The notes under the pieces are model-generated. The model did no database searches. It was not told the origin of the DNA and was given only the letters and a program-made list of their open reading frames with translations. The translations under genes and the position numbers were made by a program. Shown piece after piece: positions 1 through 12,308 of a DNA stretch of 64,000 nucleotides; within the stretch, counting starts at the first letter, position 1; every line of letters begins with the position of its first letter. The DNA comes from Tetrastigma voinierianum (Eukaryota > Streptophyta > Magnoliopsida > Vitales > Vitaceae), in the NCBI GenBank assembly GCA_016808115.1, contig JAEQBH010000986.1:1672436-1736435 (forward strand), given 5' to 3'.

Positions 1-3000
1 TATTGAACACTCTGCCCCAACAATACAATCCCTTCAAAATCTCTTACAATACACATAAGGATAAATGGTCAATTAATGAATTGTTGACCATGTGTGTGCA
101 AGAAGAGGGAAGGTTAATAATGGAAGAGGGCGAACAGGTTAACTTGACCACCTTTGTAAAGAAAAGAAAGGATCAAGCTAAAAGAAAGGGAAAGATTCCT
201 ATTCAATCAGGCATAAAGAAGGGGTCAAAGTGTTTTTTCCTGTAAGAAGAAGGGACACATCAAGAAGGACTGCTCGAAATTTAAGATCTGGCTTGATAAG
301 AAAGGTACTTAATTTTATTTTGTATGTTATGAATCTAATATGGTTAATGTTAATCATAACACATGGTGGATTGATTCTGGTTCTACAATCCATGTTTCAA
401 ATACCTTACGTATTGGCGCAAAACCTAAGGAAGCCTGCGGAAGTGAACAATGCATCTATTCAGCGCCAAGACGAAGTTCACGTGGTGGAAGCTATTGGCA
501 CTTGTAGCCTTGTATTACACGGTTTCATTTTAGAATTGAAAAGACATTTTATGTTCCAAGTTTCTTCTAGGAATTTAATTTCAATTTCAAGACTTGTACC
601 TTTAGGATTTTCCTTTAGCTTTTCCGATTCGTTTCACTTTTATCCAATAAATCTAAAGTTATCGTTATGGTACATCGTTTGATGTGGTCTTTTTCCTTAT
701 ATTCGCTACAAAATGATTTTTACTTTTATAATTTTATGCATGTTACTGCTGGATTAAAAAGATGTGTTATGAATGAGGAATCCTATGTTATGGCACCGTA
801 GATTAGGACACATCTCCATTGAAAGAATAAAGAAATCGGGTTAATACTTGTGGGTACTAGTACTTTGATTTTGTTTATTTCTCGAGACTCGCGGTGGAAT
901 CATGACAAGGGCAAGCAAACCAACAAGTCTAAAAGGGTAAAGAGCAAAGACAAACCTATTAGAGATTATACATACTGACATTTGTTGTCCTTACATGGAT
1001 GCAAATAGTCCGAAATACTTTATCACCTTCATAGATGATTATTCACAATATATGTATCTCTACTTACTTTGTTCAAAGGATGAAGCTTTAGACGCCTTTA
1101 AAGTTTTTAAGGCTGAAGTAGAGAATCAATGCGGAAAACATATTAAGATCGTGAGATCAGATAGAGGTGGAGAGTACTATGGTAAATACACAGAGAATGG
1201 ACAAGCTCTTGGTGCATTTGAGAAGTTCCTTCAAGAAAATGGGATTGTTGCCCAAGACACTATGCCCGGGTTCTCCAGATCGTAATGGTGCGGGCGTAGG
1301 AGAAGAAAACGAACTTTAATGGACATGGTAAGGAGTATAAGGAGTAATACAAACTGTTCTCAATACTTGTGGACCGAAACTCTAAAGACGATCGGTAGAG
1401 AGAGTTAAAATCGAGTTCCAACCAAGGTCGCCTCTAAGATGCCTTTGAGTCATTCAAAGGTTGGAAACCCAAGCCTATGGCATATACGCTGTCGGGGATG
1501 CTCAAGTCTCAAGTAAGAATTTATAACCCACAAGAAAAGAAGCTAGACCCAAGGACCATCAATGGGCATTTCATTGGATATGTCAAAGGTCCAAGGGGTA
1601 TAGATTTTATTGTCCATCTCACAAGACTAGGATCGCGGAATCGAAATGCGAAATTTCAGAATGACTTGACCGCGGGAGTGACTGGCCAGACATTGTTTCG
1701 AGAAGGATCATTATGAAGGTCAACCTTCGTTCAAGTGATAGATTGATTGTCATTCACACCTCAAGTACAACCGAGTGTGAGACAACCATTTCCTCGGGGG
1801 TTCCACATATTGGTTAATATTGATCCCGCGGGACTGCTGCAAATGAAGAAATTCCAGAATTGTTGAACAACCAATTGAGCAATAGGTTGATCAACAAATT
1901 CCTCAAGAGAATGATGAAGCAACATTAAGAAGATCTACAAGAGTTAGGAAATCATCAATTCCTAATGATTACATAGTGTATTTACAAGAATTGGACTATA
2001 ACAATGGAACTGAAAATGATCCAGAAACGTTTTTACAAGCCATGAGTTCTAAGGAATCTAACTCATGGTACAATGCCATGAAAGAAGAAATGAATTCTAT
2101 GGCATCTAACCGAGTTTGGGATCTCGTTGAGTTGCCTGATGGTATAAAAGCCATTGGATGTAAATGAGTCTTTAAAATGAAGAAGGACTCATTGGGCAAC
2201 ATCGAGAGACATAAGACTAGACTCATTGCCAAAGGATTCAATCAAAGGGAAGGAATCGACTACACCTGAGACCTTTTCTCCCGTATCTAAGAAAGATTCT
2301 CTTCAATAATCATGACATTAGTTGCCCATTTTGATTTTTTGATTTACATCAAATGGATGCGAAACGATATTTCTGAACGGTAATCTAGAGGAAGAGGTTT
2401 ATATGAAACAACCCGAAGATTCTCCTCTTAGTAAAGGTGAGCATTTAGTTTGTAGTTTAAGAAATCCATATGGATTAAAACAAGCATCCCGCCAATGGTA
2501 CTGAAATTCCATGAAGTCACATTTATCTTCTGCTTGAAGAAAATATCATGGATCAATGTATATATCGAAGGTCAGTGGGAGTAAGATTTGTTTTCTTGTG
2601 TTATATGTGGATGATATTCGTTTATAAACTAATGATAAGGGTTTGTTATATGAGGTGAAACAATTTCCCTCCAAGAACTTTGATATGAAGGATATGGGTG
2701 AGGCATCTTCTGTCATTGGCATTAAGATCCATAGGGAAATATCTCAAGACATTTTAGGTTTGTCTCAAGAGACATATATCAAAAAAAGTTTTAGAGAGAT
2801 TTAACATGAAAAATTGTTCACCAAGTGTAGCACCCATTTTGAAGGGTGACAGATTCGATGGAACTGCCTCTAAAATGATTTCTAATGGGAACACATGAAG
2901 AACATTCCATATACTTCAGCTGTTGAAAGCCTAATGTATGCTCAAGTATGTACCAGACCTGACATTGCATTTTCTGTTGGAGTATTAGGAAGATATCAGA

Positions 3001-3560
3001 ATAATCCAGGTATTGACCACTGGAGAGCTGTAAAGAAGGTGATGAGATACCTTCAAGGAACAAAGGATTACATGCTTATGTATAGATGAACATATGCCTG
3101 GGGGTGATTGACCATCCGCGCGGACTTTGTCATCTCAAAGCACTCAAAATCAACGTCTTGTTATATTTTCAAGCTAGCTGATGGAGCTGTGTCTTGGAGA
3201 AGTGCGAAACAGACCTTGACTGCCACTTCCACTATGGAAGCCGAAGTTCATCCCGTTGAGGCTAGCTCATGGTGTATGGTTAAAGAGTTCATATCCGGGG
3301 CTTAGAATTGTGGATTCTATATCTAGGCCATTAGAAGTTAGAGATCGTGATAATCACCAAGTAGTATTTATGGCTAAGAACAATAAGAGCGGAAGCTCTA
3401 AGTAAGCATATCGACATTAAGTACTTAGCCACAAGAGAACGCAGTTAAAGAAATGAAATGGTCATTGAACACATTAGCACCGAGTTGATGATCGCGATCC
3501 TTTAACCAAAGGCATGCCACCTAAGTATTTTAAGGATCATGTAGTGCTGCGGACTTGGTT
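1..3560 (+). pseudogene. Copia-1 gag-pol remnant (5' truncated, frame-broken)
   Basis: Domain order gag, protease, integrase, reverse transcriptase, RNase H marks a Ty1/Copia polyprotein; the 5' part lies outside the window. The gag zinc knuckle (Cx2Cx4Hx4C) is at 231-281 with one extra base splitting it. The protease D-S-G triad is at 373-381. The GAG-pre-integrase motif WHRRLGH is near 789. The integrase core (ITFIDDYS, then SDRGGEYYG) lies at 995-1285. RT starts near 2060, with the YVDD active site near 2601. RNase H runs to about 3560 and ends in a DPLTKGMPPKYF-type tail. Stops and frameshifts separate almost every domain, so it cannot be autonomous. The five domains and their order are seen directly; lineage was not resolved. 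Confidence 0.9.
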
Positions 3561-3674
3561 CCACGATGTAATTTTATTATACGTATATTCATTATTTTAA
3601 ATAAAACTCTTATTCAAGATGATATTTCTTCACGGTTTCAGACATTTCAGATTATTATTATTATTTTGAGAATA

Positions 3675-4110
3675 TCATTGTTAGACTGCATAAACATATG
3701 GTTTATTCATTTAGTTTAAGGGTTTAGAGTTGAGGAACTTGATATATTGTAATGTATGGAAGATACTACTCACTATAAGAGGACCTATCGCTAAGGATTT
3801 AGGTATTTAGTTTTGCTCTTATGATAGGTGCTGAACTATATGGATCAAGTGAGAGAAATGTTAGAGGATCCATGAACATTTGAATATTTAAATTCAAAAT
3901 TCAATATCCCATAACACATTTCCCCAACCCTTGCAACTCTTCAGAAGACCTGTGATGGCCTGGTCTCCATATAAAGAAAAGACACTGCATATTTTTGGGT
4001 CCCTAAGCCTACTTAGAAATACAGAAAAAAATCACCATCAAGTTGTTTTTGAGAAGGGTTTAGAAGAACAAAATATTTACAAGCTCGCTTTTCTGGCTTA
4101 ACAATGGCTG
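3675..4110 (+). repeat. Probable 3' LTR of Copia-1
   Basis: This stretch directly follows the RNase H end of Copia-1. It opens with TGTTAGACTG, typical of LTR starts, and carries a TATA-like ATATAAAG near 3972, as expected for a U3-R promoter. The matching 5' LTR is outside the window, so neither the boundaries nor the identity can be confirmed. Confidence 0.35.
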
Positions 4111-5539
4111 GAGGTATGTAGATTCTGGCATTTTTCTTCTGTAAATTATCTGATTGGATTATGTTGTTTAAGATCTCATTTAATTTTCAGAGACTACCAC
4201 CTATCAAACTTTTTATCACATCCATTGAATATGTATGACCAATTTGATATTATAAATATATGCTAAAAATAAGTACCCTTTTAATTATTCATTACATTGT
4301 AACGGTAAGTCAATCTCTAACTCTAAGTTATATCTAATTCTTGGAAAAATACTAAGAAAAAAATGTTTACAAAAATAATTTTCATATTTTATCTATTGTG
4401 AAAAATGAAAGAAAAGAAAATAAAATTTCAATTAGGTATATTTTAAAATTATTTAATTTCTATATAATATCTTAAATGATTTTGAAGAGAAGTGTAGCAA
4501 TAAACAATTTACTAATTTCATATCAATTTTTATTCTCTCTTTTTTTCTCATTTTGTTGTTTTCCCCCCTACTTTTTGTAAACATAATTAAGTAGAATTTG
4601 TTTAAAGATCATAAACATGAAAATAATTTATTTTAAATGTATTTCTATAATCTTTTATCACTTCTTTTACTTGTTCTCTTCTTTGTTTTTTTCGTTTTTT
4701 TGACATCCATTATTCACTTTATATGTTACGTTTTAATATTTTATTCTCACAAGGCTTCGAACTTGGATATCTCATAGAACCTTTTCACTCTTTCACTACT
4801 TAAGCCAAGCATAAGGGTTTTTGTCTTTCTTTTTGAAACGAAAATAATTTTATTGATTTAAGCTAAAAATACATCGATAAAAACCCATATACAATTTTTC
4901 TAAAAATCATAAAAAATGAAACTACACCTAGATTAATAATATGATAAATCGATTCAAAGTTTATATATTTGATAATACTACAGTAAGTGACGAAAATACA
5001 TATGACTCTAGTTCTGCAACACATTAATGACTATAATTTGATTTGCTATCATTATCTAATAAATATGTTTTGCTTGTTTGAATCACCTACACATATATAA
5101 AACGTCGTAACAAAATGAAACAAAACCAAACTTCGCAACAAGACGATAAAATCATGAAAAACAAAATAAAACCAAAATCTATGAGGAATAACCATTTTTT
5201 TGAGAACTAAATTAATAGAAAGAGGTGTAAAGGGGTGATTTGGGTAAGAATAACCATTTTCTCATTTATTTGATTTTATTTTTTCAAAGCTCTCTAGAAA
5301 AGGATGTCCAAATAATAATAATAATAATAAAACTTGGCATATCTACAAAAGGCAAAAGCAAGGGGTTGTTCTTGTTTGTTCTATTACTTCTTTCCACCTC
5401 ATTCTCTTACAAAAGTAGGGGAAAAAATAGAGTAAATTGAAGGCAAAGAAAAGGAATTTATCCAGACAAATAGAATAATTAAAATAAACAACTTTAATTA
5501 ATTAATTAATATTAGTATTAAATATTAATAGGCACCCAC
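4111..5539. other. AT-rich intergenic stretch, upstream of synaptotagmin-like gene
   Basis: No coding region or clear repeat was recognised. The sequence is strongly AT-rich with short homopolymers and a (TAA)n run near 5308-5330. The last few hundred bases probably include the promoter of the gene beginning at 5770; no convincing TATA position could be fixed. Confidence 0.4.
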
Positions 5540-5769
5540 AAGACGCACGTCCGTACATCCCATATGCTTTCCCATACTAACTGCCTAATCACATTCTGTT
5601 ATCCTCTCCCTCTCTTGGACGCTAATGGCTCACCTCGGACTACCCCTCCGACGACGTCGTTTCAACTGCACGCTTCTTGGTCTTCTTCTTTCACGTCCTC
5701 TCTGAAACTCACAAATACCTTCTCTTTCCAGCTCTGTACTCAATCGCCTCTATCCACTTTTGACGGAAA

Positions 5770-8700
5770 ATGTCGTTTTTCTTTGGCATTGCCATCGGCG
5801 TCGCCTGCGGCATTGCGATTGTTGTTGTTTTCGCTCGTTTCTCGAATCACCGATCCAGGTGTCGGCGTGACTTGGTATTGATCTAATCTACTTTCTTATG
5901 TTCTTTTCATTTGATCCTCTGTTTGTATTGATTCAATCTGATTTTGTTGGTTAACAAGATTCTTTTTTTTTTTTTTTTGAATTTTCTGAAAAATTTCCGT
6001 TAATTTTGGATATTCCAGGCGACAACTGTGGCTGCGTTCGCGAGAATGACAGTGCAAGATTCGAGAAAGATTCTTCCTCCCCAGTTCTATCCATCTTGGG
6101 TTGTCTTTTCTCAGCAACAGAAGTTGAGTTATGAATGAATTGATGTGTTCATGTATGTATGTGTGTATGTTGTTGATCCAGATTCTGATATTTTGCTGTG
6201 TTTTTTTTTTTATATTGCAGTTAGCATGGCTGAATTCTCATCTTAGAAAGATATGGCCATATGTTGATGAGGTAAATTTTCTGATACTGGCCCTCCAATG
6301 GCGATTTATATGTTGATTTTGATGTGGTGATGAGTGATGAGGATGGACGTTCTTTTTTGGGGCATCTGTTGGAATAGGCAGCTTCTGAATTGATAAGGAG
6401 TAATGTGGAGCCGATTCTTGAAATAAATATAGGCCGGTTATCTTGCACTTAAGTTGAAATTGACACTTGGGACAGTGGGCCCTAGTTTACAGGTTGGTTT
6501 GATTGATTTTCAGGTTTATGTCATGGGGTTTCTGATGCTTTAGTAACATTTGTATGATTGGATTGGCGAATATATTTATTATTTATGGTTTTCCCTCTTT
6601 GGTTCCATCTATTCTTGAATTCTTAGCTTTTCAACCCTTCTCAAGTTTGATGTCCATTCCTTTTTCTTTTCCAGGAAAATACATTTCAAAACCTTGTACT
6701 TTCTATTAAGTGTGTTATGGTATTAGCAAATGCTGCTTGAAGACAAGGTGACGGACTGTTTAACTCATCTAGGCCTTGATGGGATTGGATTTAAGCTCAC
6801 TCTTTTCCCTTTTCTCTCATTGAATCAGAGTCCTCTGTTTTCTTTTCCCTTGATGGGATGAGACTTAAACTTGTCTGTTTAGTTTTTTATTCATCTGATA
6901 TCTTATATCTCAAAACAGAAGCAAAATAATCTGTACTATGAGTTTGATTGTGAAATTTAGTGTTTCTCCATTGAAATGTTAGGACCCATAATCTCTTCCA
7001 GTTTTGTAAAAGAACTCATCTTTGAGAAAGATGTCTGAAAAACAGATAAGAGCCCTCAGATATTCAGAGCTTCTCTTAACAATCATTTCTATTTTCAATG
7101 CTCCGAATTACCATTCAAATGATGAACCCCAATGCTAATGAATTTCCACTAGTGAAGTTAGTATGCTCTTGACATATAAAGGTTCTGTTAAGGATTGCAT
7201 GATAGTAATATTGTGATAGAAGATTTTTGTGTGTCAAGTGTTCTAGGAGATATGTCATTTTTCAGGCAGAGACCAAACTGATTTTATCGATTTGGAAGCA
7301 AGTTTTGATACTTATACAAGTTGTTCATTTTCTATAGGAGTTTCTATCCTTGAATGTGAAGCAGGGGAAGTTGCTATGGAGTTGGAAATGCAGTGGGATG
7401 GGAACCCAAATATTGTACTTGATATAAAAACGAGAGTGGGTGTTGGACTACCTATACAGGTGATCATCAGCAACCAACCTACTTTATCATCCTTTCTTTG
7501 CTTGGACTAGAACAGCTAATTTACCCAAGAAAGTTGCATCTATTTAAATGCCAGCGACAATTTCATGGAACAACTTTGTGAATAGAAAAATGCAGGTCTC
7601 AGTTTGATGAAAATAATCATCAAATCATGAGTTCACAACAAAGCCATTCATGTCCAGACCTGATAATTACTTCAAAGTCTAGCTTTGAATTTGGAATATA
7701 ATATTTGAATACTTTGTTTTATGATGTAATCTGAGATTTTGAATACCATGCCAGCTAAAATAGGTACTTTGATTTGCATGCCCTGAATCTGATTTTGCAA
7801 TTGTTGATTAACTAAAAATTTAAGACAATGTTTACCCCATGTTGTTCTTTCACTGGCAAGCAGGTATAATTATTTGGTGATCAATGCTTTGCTTGGTTCG
7901 ATGTCTTAGGTTTATGTTTCTCTTTTCTTTGTTTTACTTTGCCTTTGCATCATTTTTGTATTCAAACATATGCATGGTAAAAAATTTATGCTCCTAGCAT
8001 TAGTCCTTTGTATGGAGTAGTCCCTTGATATAGAAATGTTTATTTTAGACCAACACGGAACAGAATCTCATACTTTTATGAAATGGTCATTTGATGTAGA
8101 AACTGCAGCACTGAACCTCTAATCTTGTCCTAGAAATGCTTGTTTGGTATGTAGGTTAGCACCTTTGTTTGAAGTCATCTTAAGTGTTAGCTTCAAAATG
8201 AATTGGCATTGCTTCAATTGACTATCAACTTCAAGTGAGCTTGAAACAATCAGGAACTGGAATTGGCCCTTAATTCATTAATGGACTACGTACTTATTTT
8301 GAAGGTAAAAAAGTTCTCAATGTTGGGCTATGAATAATGTCCTGTTCTGAGAAAGCAATAATTTTAAATCTCATATTGAGTGTCTGTCGATAGATGTTCT
8401 TCAATTTGTGCCATTTTATCCAGAAAATTATATTCTACAATAACTTACATGAAGACAACATTTGCTTCTTGAAGCACAATATTCAAGTGTATTTAATCAC
8501 CAGGATTTTATGTTATCCCTTGTAATTTTCGTGATTTGTTAACCTAGGTAAAAAACATTGGATTCACTGGGGTTTTCCGGTTAATTTTCAAACCACTGGT
8601 TGAAGAGTTTCCATGTTTTGGAGCTGTATCTTATTCCTTGAGAGAAAAGGTAAGTCATTGCACGCCATTTCCCCCCATTTTAGAGTTTTAAATTTTGAGA

Positions 8701-11569
8701 AGAGACATTCATAAGTATGATCCTATCTTAATGGTAAAAAAACAAAACATATACTGATGCAAATGATTATCAACATACATGAGTTTGATGCTCTTTCTTA
8801 TGTTTTTGGCTGCAGAAAAACCTGGAATTTAAACTTAAAATAGTTGGTGGTGATATAACAGCAGTCCCAGGGATTTCTGATGCTATTGAGGTTTGAGAAA
8901 TTTCCATTCTTTGATGCATTATAATTTCTTTCACTTGCATACAAAGTGAGCAACTGTCTTTCACTTGCATCATTAACGGTGGGAAAATGATTGTAGCCGG
9001 GAACAGTGAGTAGATGATTCTAGTCATAAGTTTTCATTTGGACTTTTAGAAGAAACTTTCTTCTTGGTGAGAATATAGAGAGAGAATCCTCTTGAAAATA
9101 TATAGATAAGCAATTCACATAAAAGACTTATATGCATTGTAACAGTGATTGTTCTATCATTTCCTGGATATGATTTGTTGCTAATTCTCAGAATTATACC
9201 ATGAAGCAAGCATACAGGTACTGAAAACTTGGTATTCTTTTGTGTAGGAAACAATACGTGATGCTATTGAGGATTCTATAACATGGCCTGTTCGAAAAAT
9301 TGTTCCAATATTACCTGGGGATTATAGGTATGCTAAATTTTCCATGGTTCTTTTTCCCCCAGGGTCACTGTGTGCTTCTTTGTTTTATGATGTTTTCCTT
9401 TCTCTGAGGAGAAAATCAAGAAGAAAATTTAGGCCATTAGGATCTTTTCATTAGGCAGTGAAAAATAACTGCTCAAATCAATTCATCCCGTTGGACATTG
9501 CCTCAAACACCCCCCCCAAATTTATTCAAAGTAATAATTTAAGATCAAAGACAGTGGTTTGAACTGTCCTAGCTCAAGACTAGAGTTTTCAGGAAAGAAC
9601 TTTCTGGTAATAAAGCCTCATTGATCAATGGATTTCATTTTATTCCAAGGTAATGACACAACGTACTACCTGGGTTTTTCACTGGAAAGCATAACTGATT
9701 TTTTATTTTTAGCAACTCAACTTGGAGGAGCAAGCTTCTCGGGTGGCATCCTGATTATTGTGCTCATTTAATCATCTAGTCAAGTCGGTTTCTTGCACTA
9801 GATATCGTCTGGTTTTTGCCAGGGTGGCTGCACAATCCCTGCATATGAACCTGAATACATGTGAAAAACTTACATTAGAAGTGATAAGTTTCGTTAGACC
9901 TGTGAAAAGCTTTTCCTTTCATAGTTACCTGATCCAGCATGACTTACATTTTTCACTCATGATGCAGACAGCCCTTATCTGTGATTCTTCTGTCTTGTAG
10001 TGACCTGGAGTTGAAGCCTGCCGGAACATTAGAAGTGAAGCTAGTGCAAGGCAGGACTTAACGAACAAAGACCTGATCGGGAAATCTGATCCCTATGCTG
10101 TGTTATTTGTTCGTCCATTACGTGATAGAATGAAAACCAGCAAAACAATAGTACGACAAAAATCACCATTCTATACCAATTCCGTATTCTTTTCTTCCTC
10201 AGATTTAAGTATAAATTGTATAACCAAGTATTATTTCTTCAGAATAACGAACTGAATCCAATTTGGAATGACCATTTCGAGTTCATAGTAGAAGATGCAT
10301 CGACCCAACACTTGACAGTGAGAATTTTTGATAATGAAGGTGTTCAGGCTTCTGAACTCATTGGTTGTGCTCTAGTACGGTTAAAGGACCTTGAGCCTGG
10401 TAAGGTGAAGGACGTCTGGTTGAAACTGGTCAGCATTTGGATGTCCAAAGAGATAAAAAATACAGGGGGGAGGTGAGAGTACAAATAGTTCTGCCTTTCT
10501 CCTCGTAATTTGCTCTATAAATTTCAACAAATATTGGCTTCAAATGATGATAGAACTACATACTGTCTAAAATTTATAGGCTGATAAACATATAGATCAT
10601 TGAACACAGTTTTCCCTAATGCTTATTTATGGAAGTTGCAGTAGCCTGTCTTACAAATTTTTGTTGGCCTTAGGTTCGGTTGGAGCTATTATACTGCCCT
10701 TTCGGGACGGAGAGTGTAATTACAAATCCATTTAGGCCTGATTTATTGACCTCCTTAGAGAAAGCCCTCAAAGTGGATGGAACAGAAGCTGCTGAGATGG
10801 CTAAATCAAACTCACTGAAGAAAAAGGATGTTATTGTGAGAGGGGTCCTCTCTGTGACAGTAATATCTGCAGAAAACTTACCAGCAGTAGACCTACTGGG
10901 GAAGGCTGACCCCTATGTCGAGCTTACAATGAAGAAATCTAATACAAAACACAGGACTAGGGTAAGATCTGGCCCTTACTTTCTACATTCTATACATTAA
11001 ACCATTCAATCTATTGAAAGTCCTAAATTTGGCTCCTTTCCATTAACACTAAGACCTCTTATTCAAGTGCTTATATGATTAATGTCGCATATGATGCTGA
11101 GATTATCGTTTTCTTTATACATTTTTCAGGTTGTAAATGACAGCCTAAATCCTGTTTGGAATCAAACTTTTGACTTTGTTGTGGAAGATGGGTTACATGA
11201 TATGTTAATTGTAGATGTATGGGATCATGACACCTTTGGAAAGGTTATTATTTTCATACTGATTTACACACATTCTTTTTCCTCCTGTCTGATAATCTTG
11301 ATCAACATGCATAAAGTTCAAGGGCAAATTCAAGTCCAAACATTAGGCAAAAGACCATTTGAGCAGATTATCACTGTCTCGTAGAAATTTGCGCTAACTT
11401 CAATGGCTTTGTTAACTTTCAGGATAGAATTGGGAGGTGCATTTTCACACTCACCAGAGTCATATTAGAAGGGGAGTTCAGAGATAACTTTACCCTAGAA
11501 GGTGCTAAATCAGGAAGCCTAACTTTGAATCTCAAGTGGAGCTCCCAGCCTATATTCCGGGATCCTTGA
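5770..11569 (+). CDS. SYT5: Synaptotagmin-5-like membrane tether, 13 exons, frame-broken
   Basis: Plant synaptotagmins of this family tether the endoplasmic reticulum to the plasma membrane and move lipid through their SMP domain; the C2 domains bind acidic lipids and Ca2+. Exons: 5770-5874, 6019-6123, 6221-6271, 6378-6492, 7338-7459, 8548-8649, 8816-8890, 9248-9327, 10001-10150, 10243-10472, 10674-10961, 11130-11243, 11423-11569. The product would be about 560 aa, the family's usual length. The hydrophobic anchor is at residues 5-22 (start IAIGVACGIAIVVVF), the SMP domain runs roughly 67-250 (IKTRVGVGLPIQVKNIGFTG), C2A about 255-375 (KSDPYAVLF) and C2B about 425-545 (KADPYVELTM, DVWDHDTFGK). 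Lesions: the intron-2 donor reads AAGTTGAG and lacks one G. Exon 4 holds an out-of-frame middle with stops (net change a multiple of three). Exon 9 lacks one base near VQ-DLTNKD. Exon 10 lacks one base after WLKLV. The other exons are intact and well conserved, so this is a very young pseudogene or carries uncorrected indels. The CT-rich, more GC-rich stretch 5540-5769 is the likely 5' leader. Confidence 0.88.
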
Positions 11570-12308
11570 TTTATAAGGTGTTCTTATCAGAGTATGGATT
11601 TCTTAAATTTTAAGGTCACCAGAAGAAGATACAGATATCAAAAGATCCACCCGAAAAAAGAAAAAAAAAATGAAAAAGGAAAAGAATGTATTCAATCAAG
11701 CAATTTCTCCTGCATTGAACTTGGATCAGGCTGGTTTTGTGTGTTAAAAGCCAGAGGAAGAGAGAGATTAGAGTTTAAGTTATTCAAATTGAGACCTGCA
11801 TATTTATGCTGTTGTAGATATGGAAGAGAGATTGGATATATTGTATTGGATGATTGAGTATACTTTATTTTTGGTCAAGAAAAATGAGTAAAGCTCTGTT
11901 TTCATTGTTGAAGCTTGCCATCAAAAAGAGGATGAAATACCAGCAGAGTCAACACAAATAAATTCGAGTCCAAATCAATTATCACACATTTCAAAATGTA
12001 AATTACAACAATTGATGGGCATCAACCTGTCTCTTCTTCAAAGCATAATGTATGAAAAGGAAAATACTGAAAAACTATAGTGAAATTCTCAACATTTTCC
12101 TCGATGGTTCAGCAATTTTTTTTTTGAAGGTTTCATTGATGGAAACATTTCATTTGCATATGAGTACATAACAGCCATATGTCAATACTAACTAGATGAC
12201 AAATTCCTTCTCACATGGAAACATGAAAATCAAATCCTTTCCTTCCTCATTCACTCGTATCAAATTCTAGTACTGGAAACCACACTTACAATCTCTATGA
12301 ATAAATGA
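11570..12308. other. Convergent intergenic spacer between SYT-like and WRKY genes
   Basis: This 739-bp stretch separates two genes transcribed toward each other and so should hold both 3' untranslated regions. It is A-rich near 11658-11690. No further coding exon was recognised. A reading frame at 11594-11857 lacks recognisable domains and overlaps the expected 3' UTR. Confidence 0.5.

Noticed and set aside
4111..4125. ATGGCTGGAG as the start of a host gene
   Set aside because: No downstream exon or domain could be followed; it lies at the end of a probable LTR.
9995..10010. CTTGTAGTG as a partner end for the CACTA terminus at 15066
   Set aside because: It is the intron-8 acceptor and exon-9 start of the synaptotagmin gene and lacks the adjacent T-run.
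11594..11857. 87-codon frame after the synaptotagmin stop
   Set aside because: Lies in the expected 3' UTR; the C terminus of the protein ends naturally at 11569 as in relatives.
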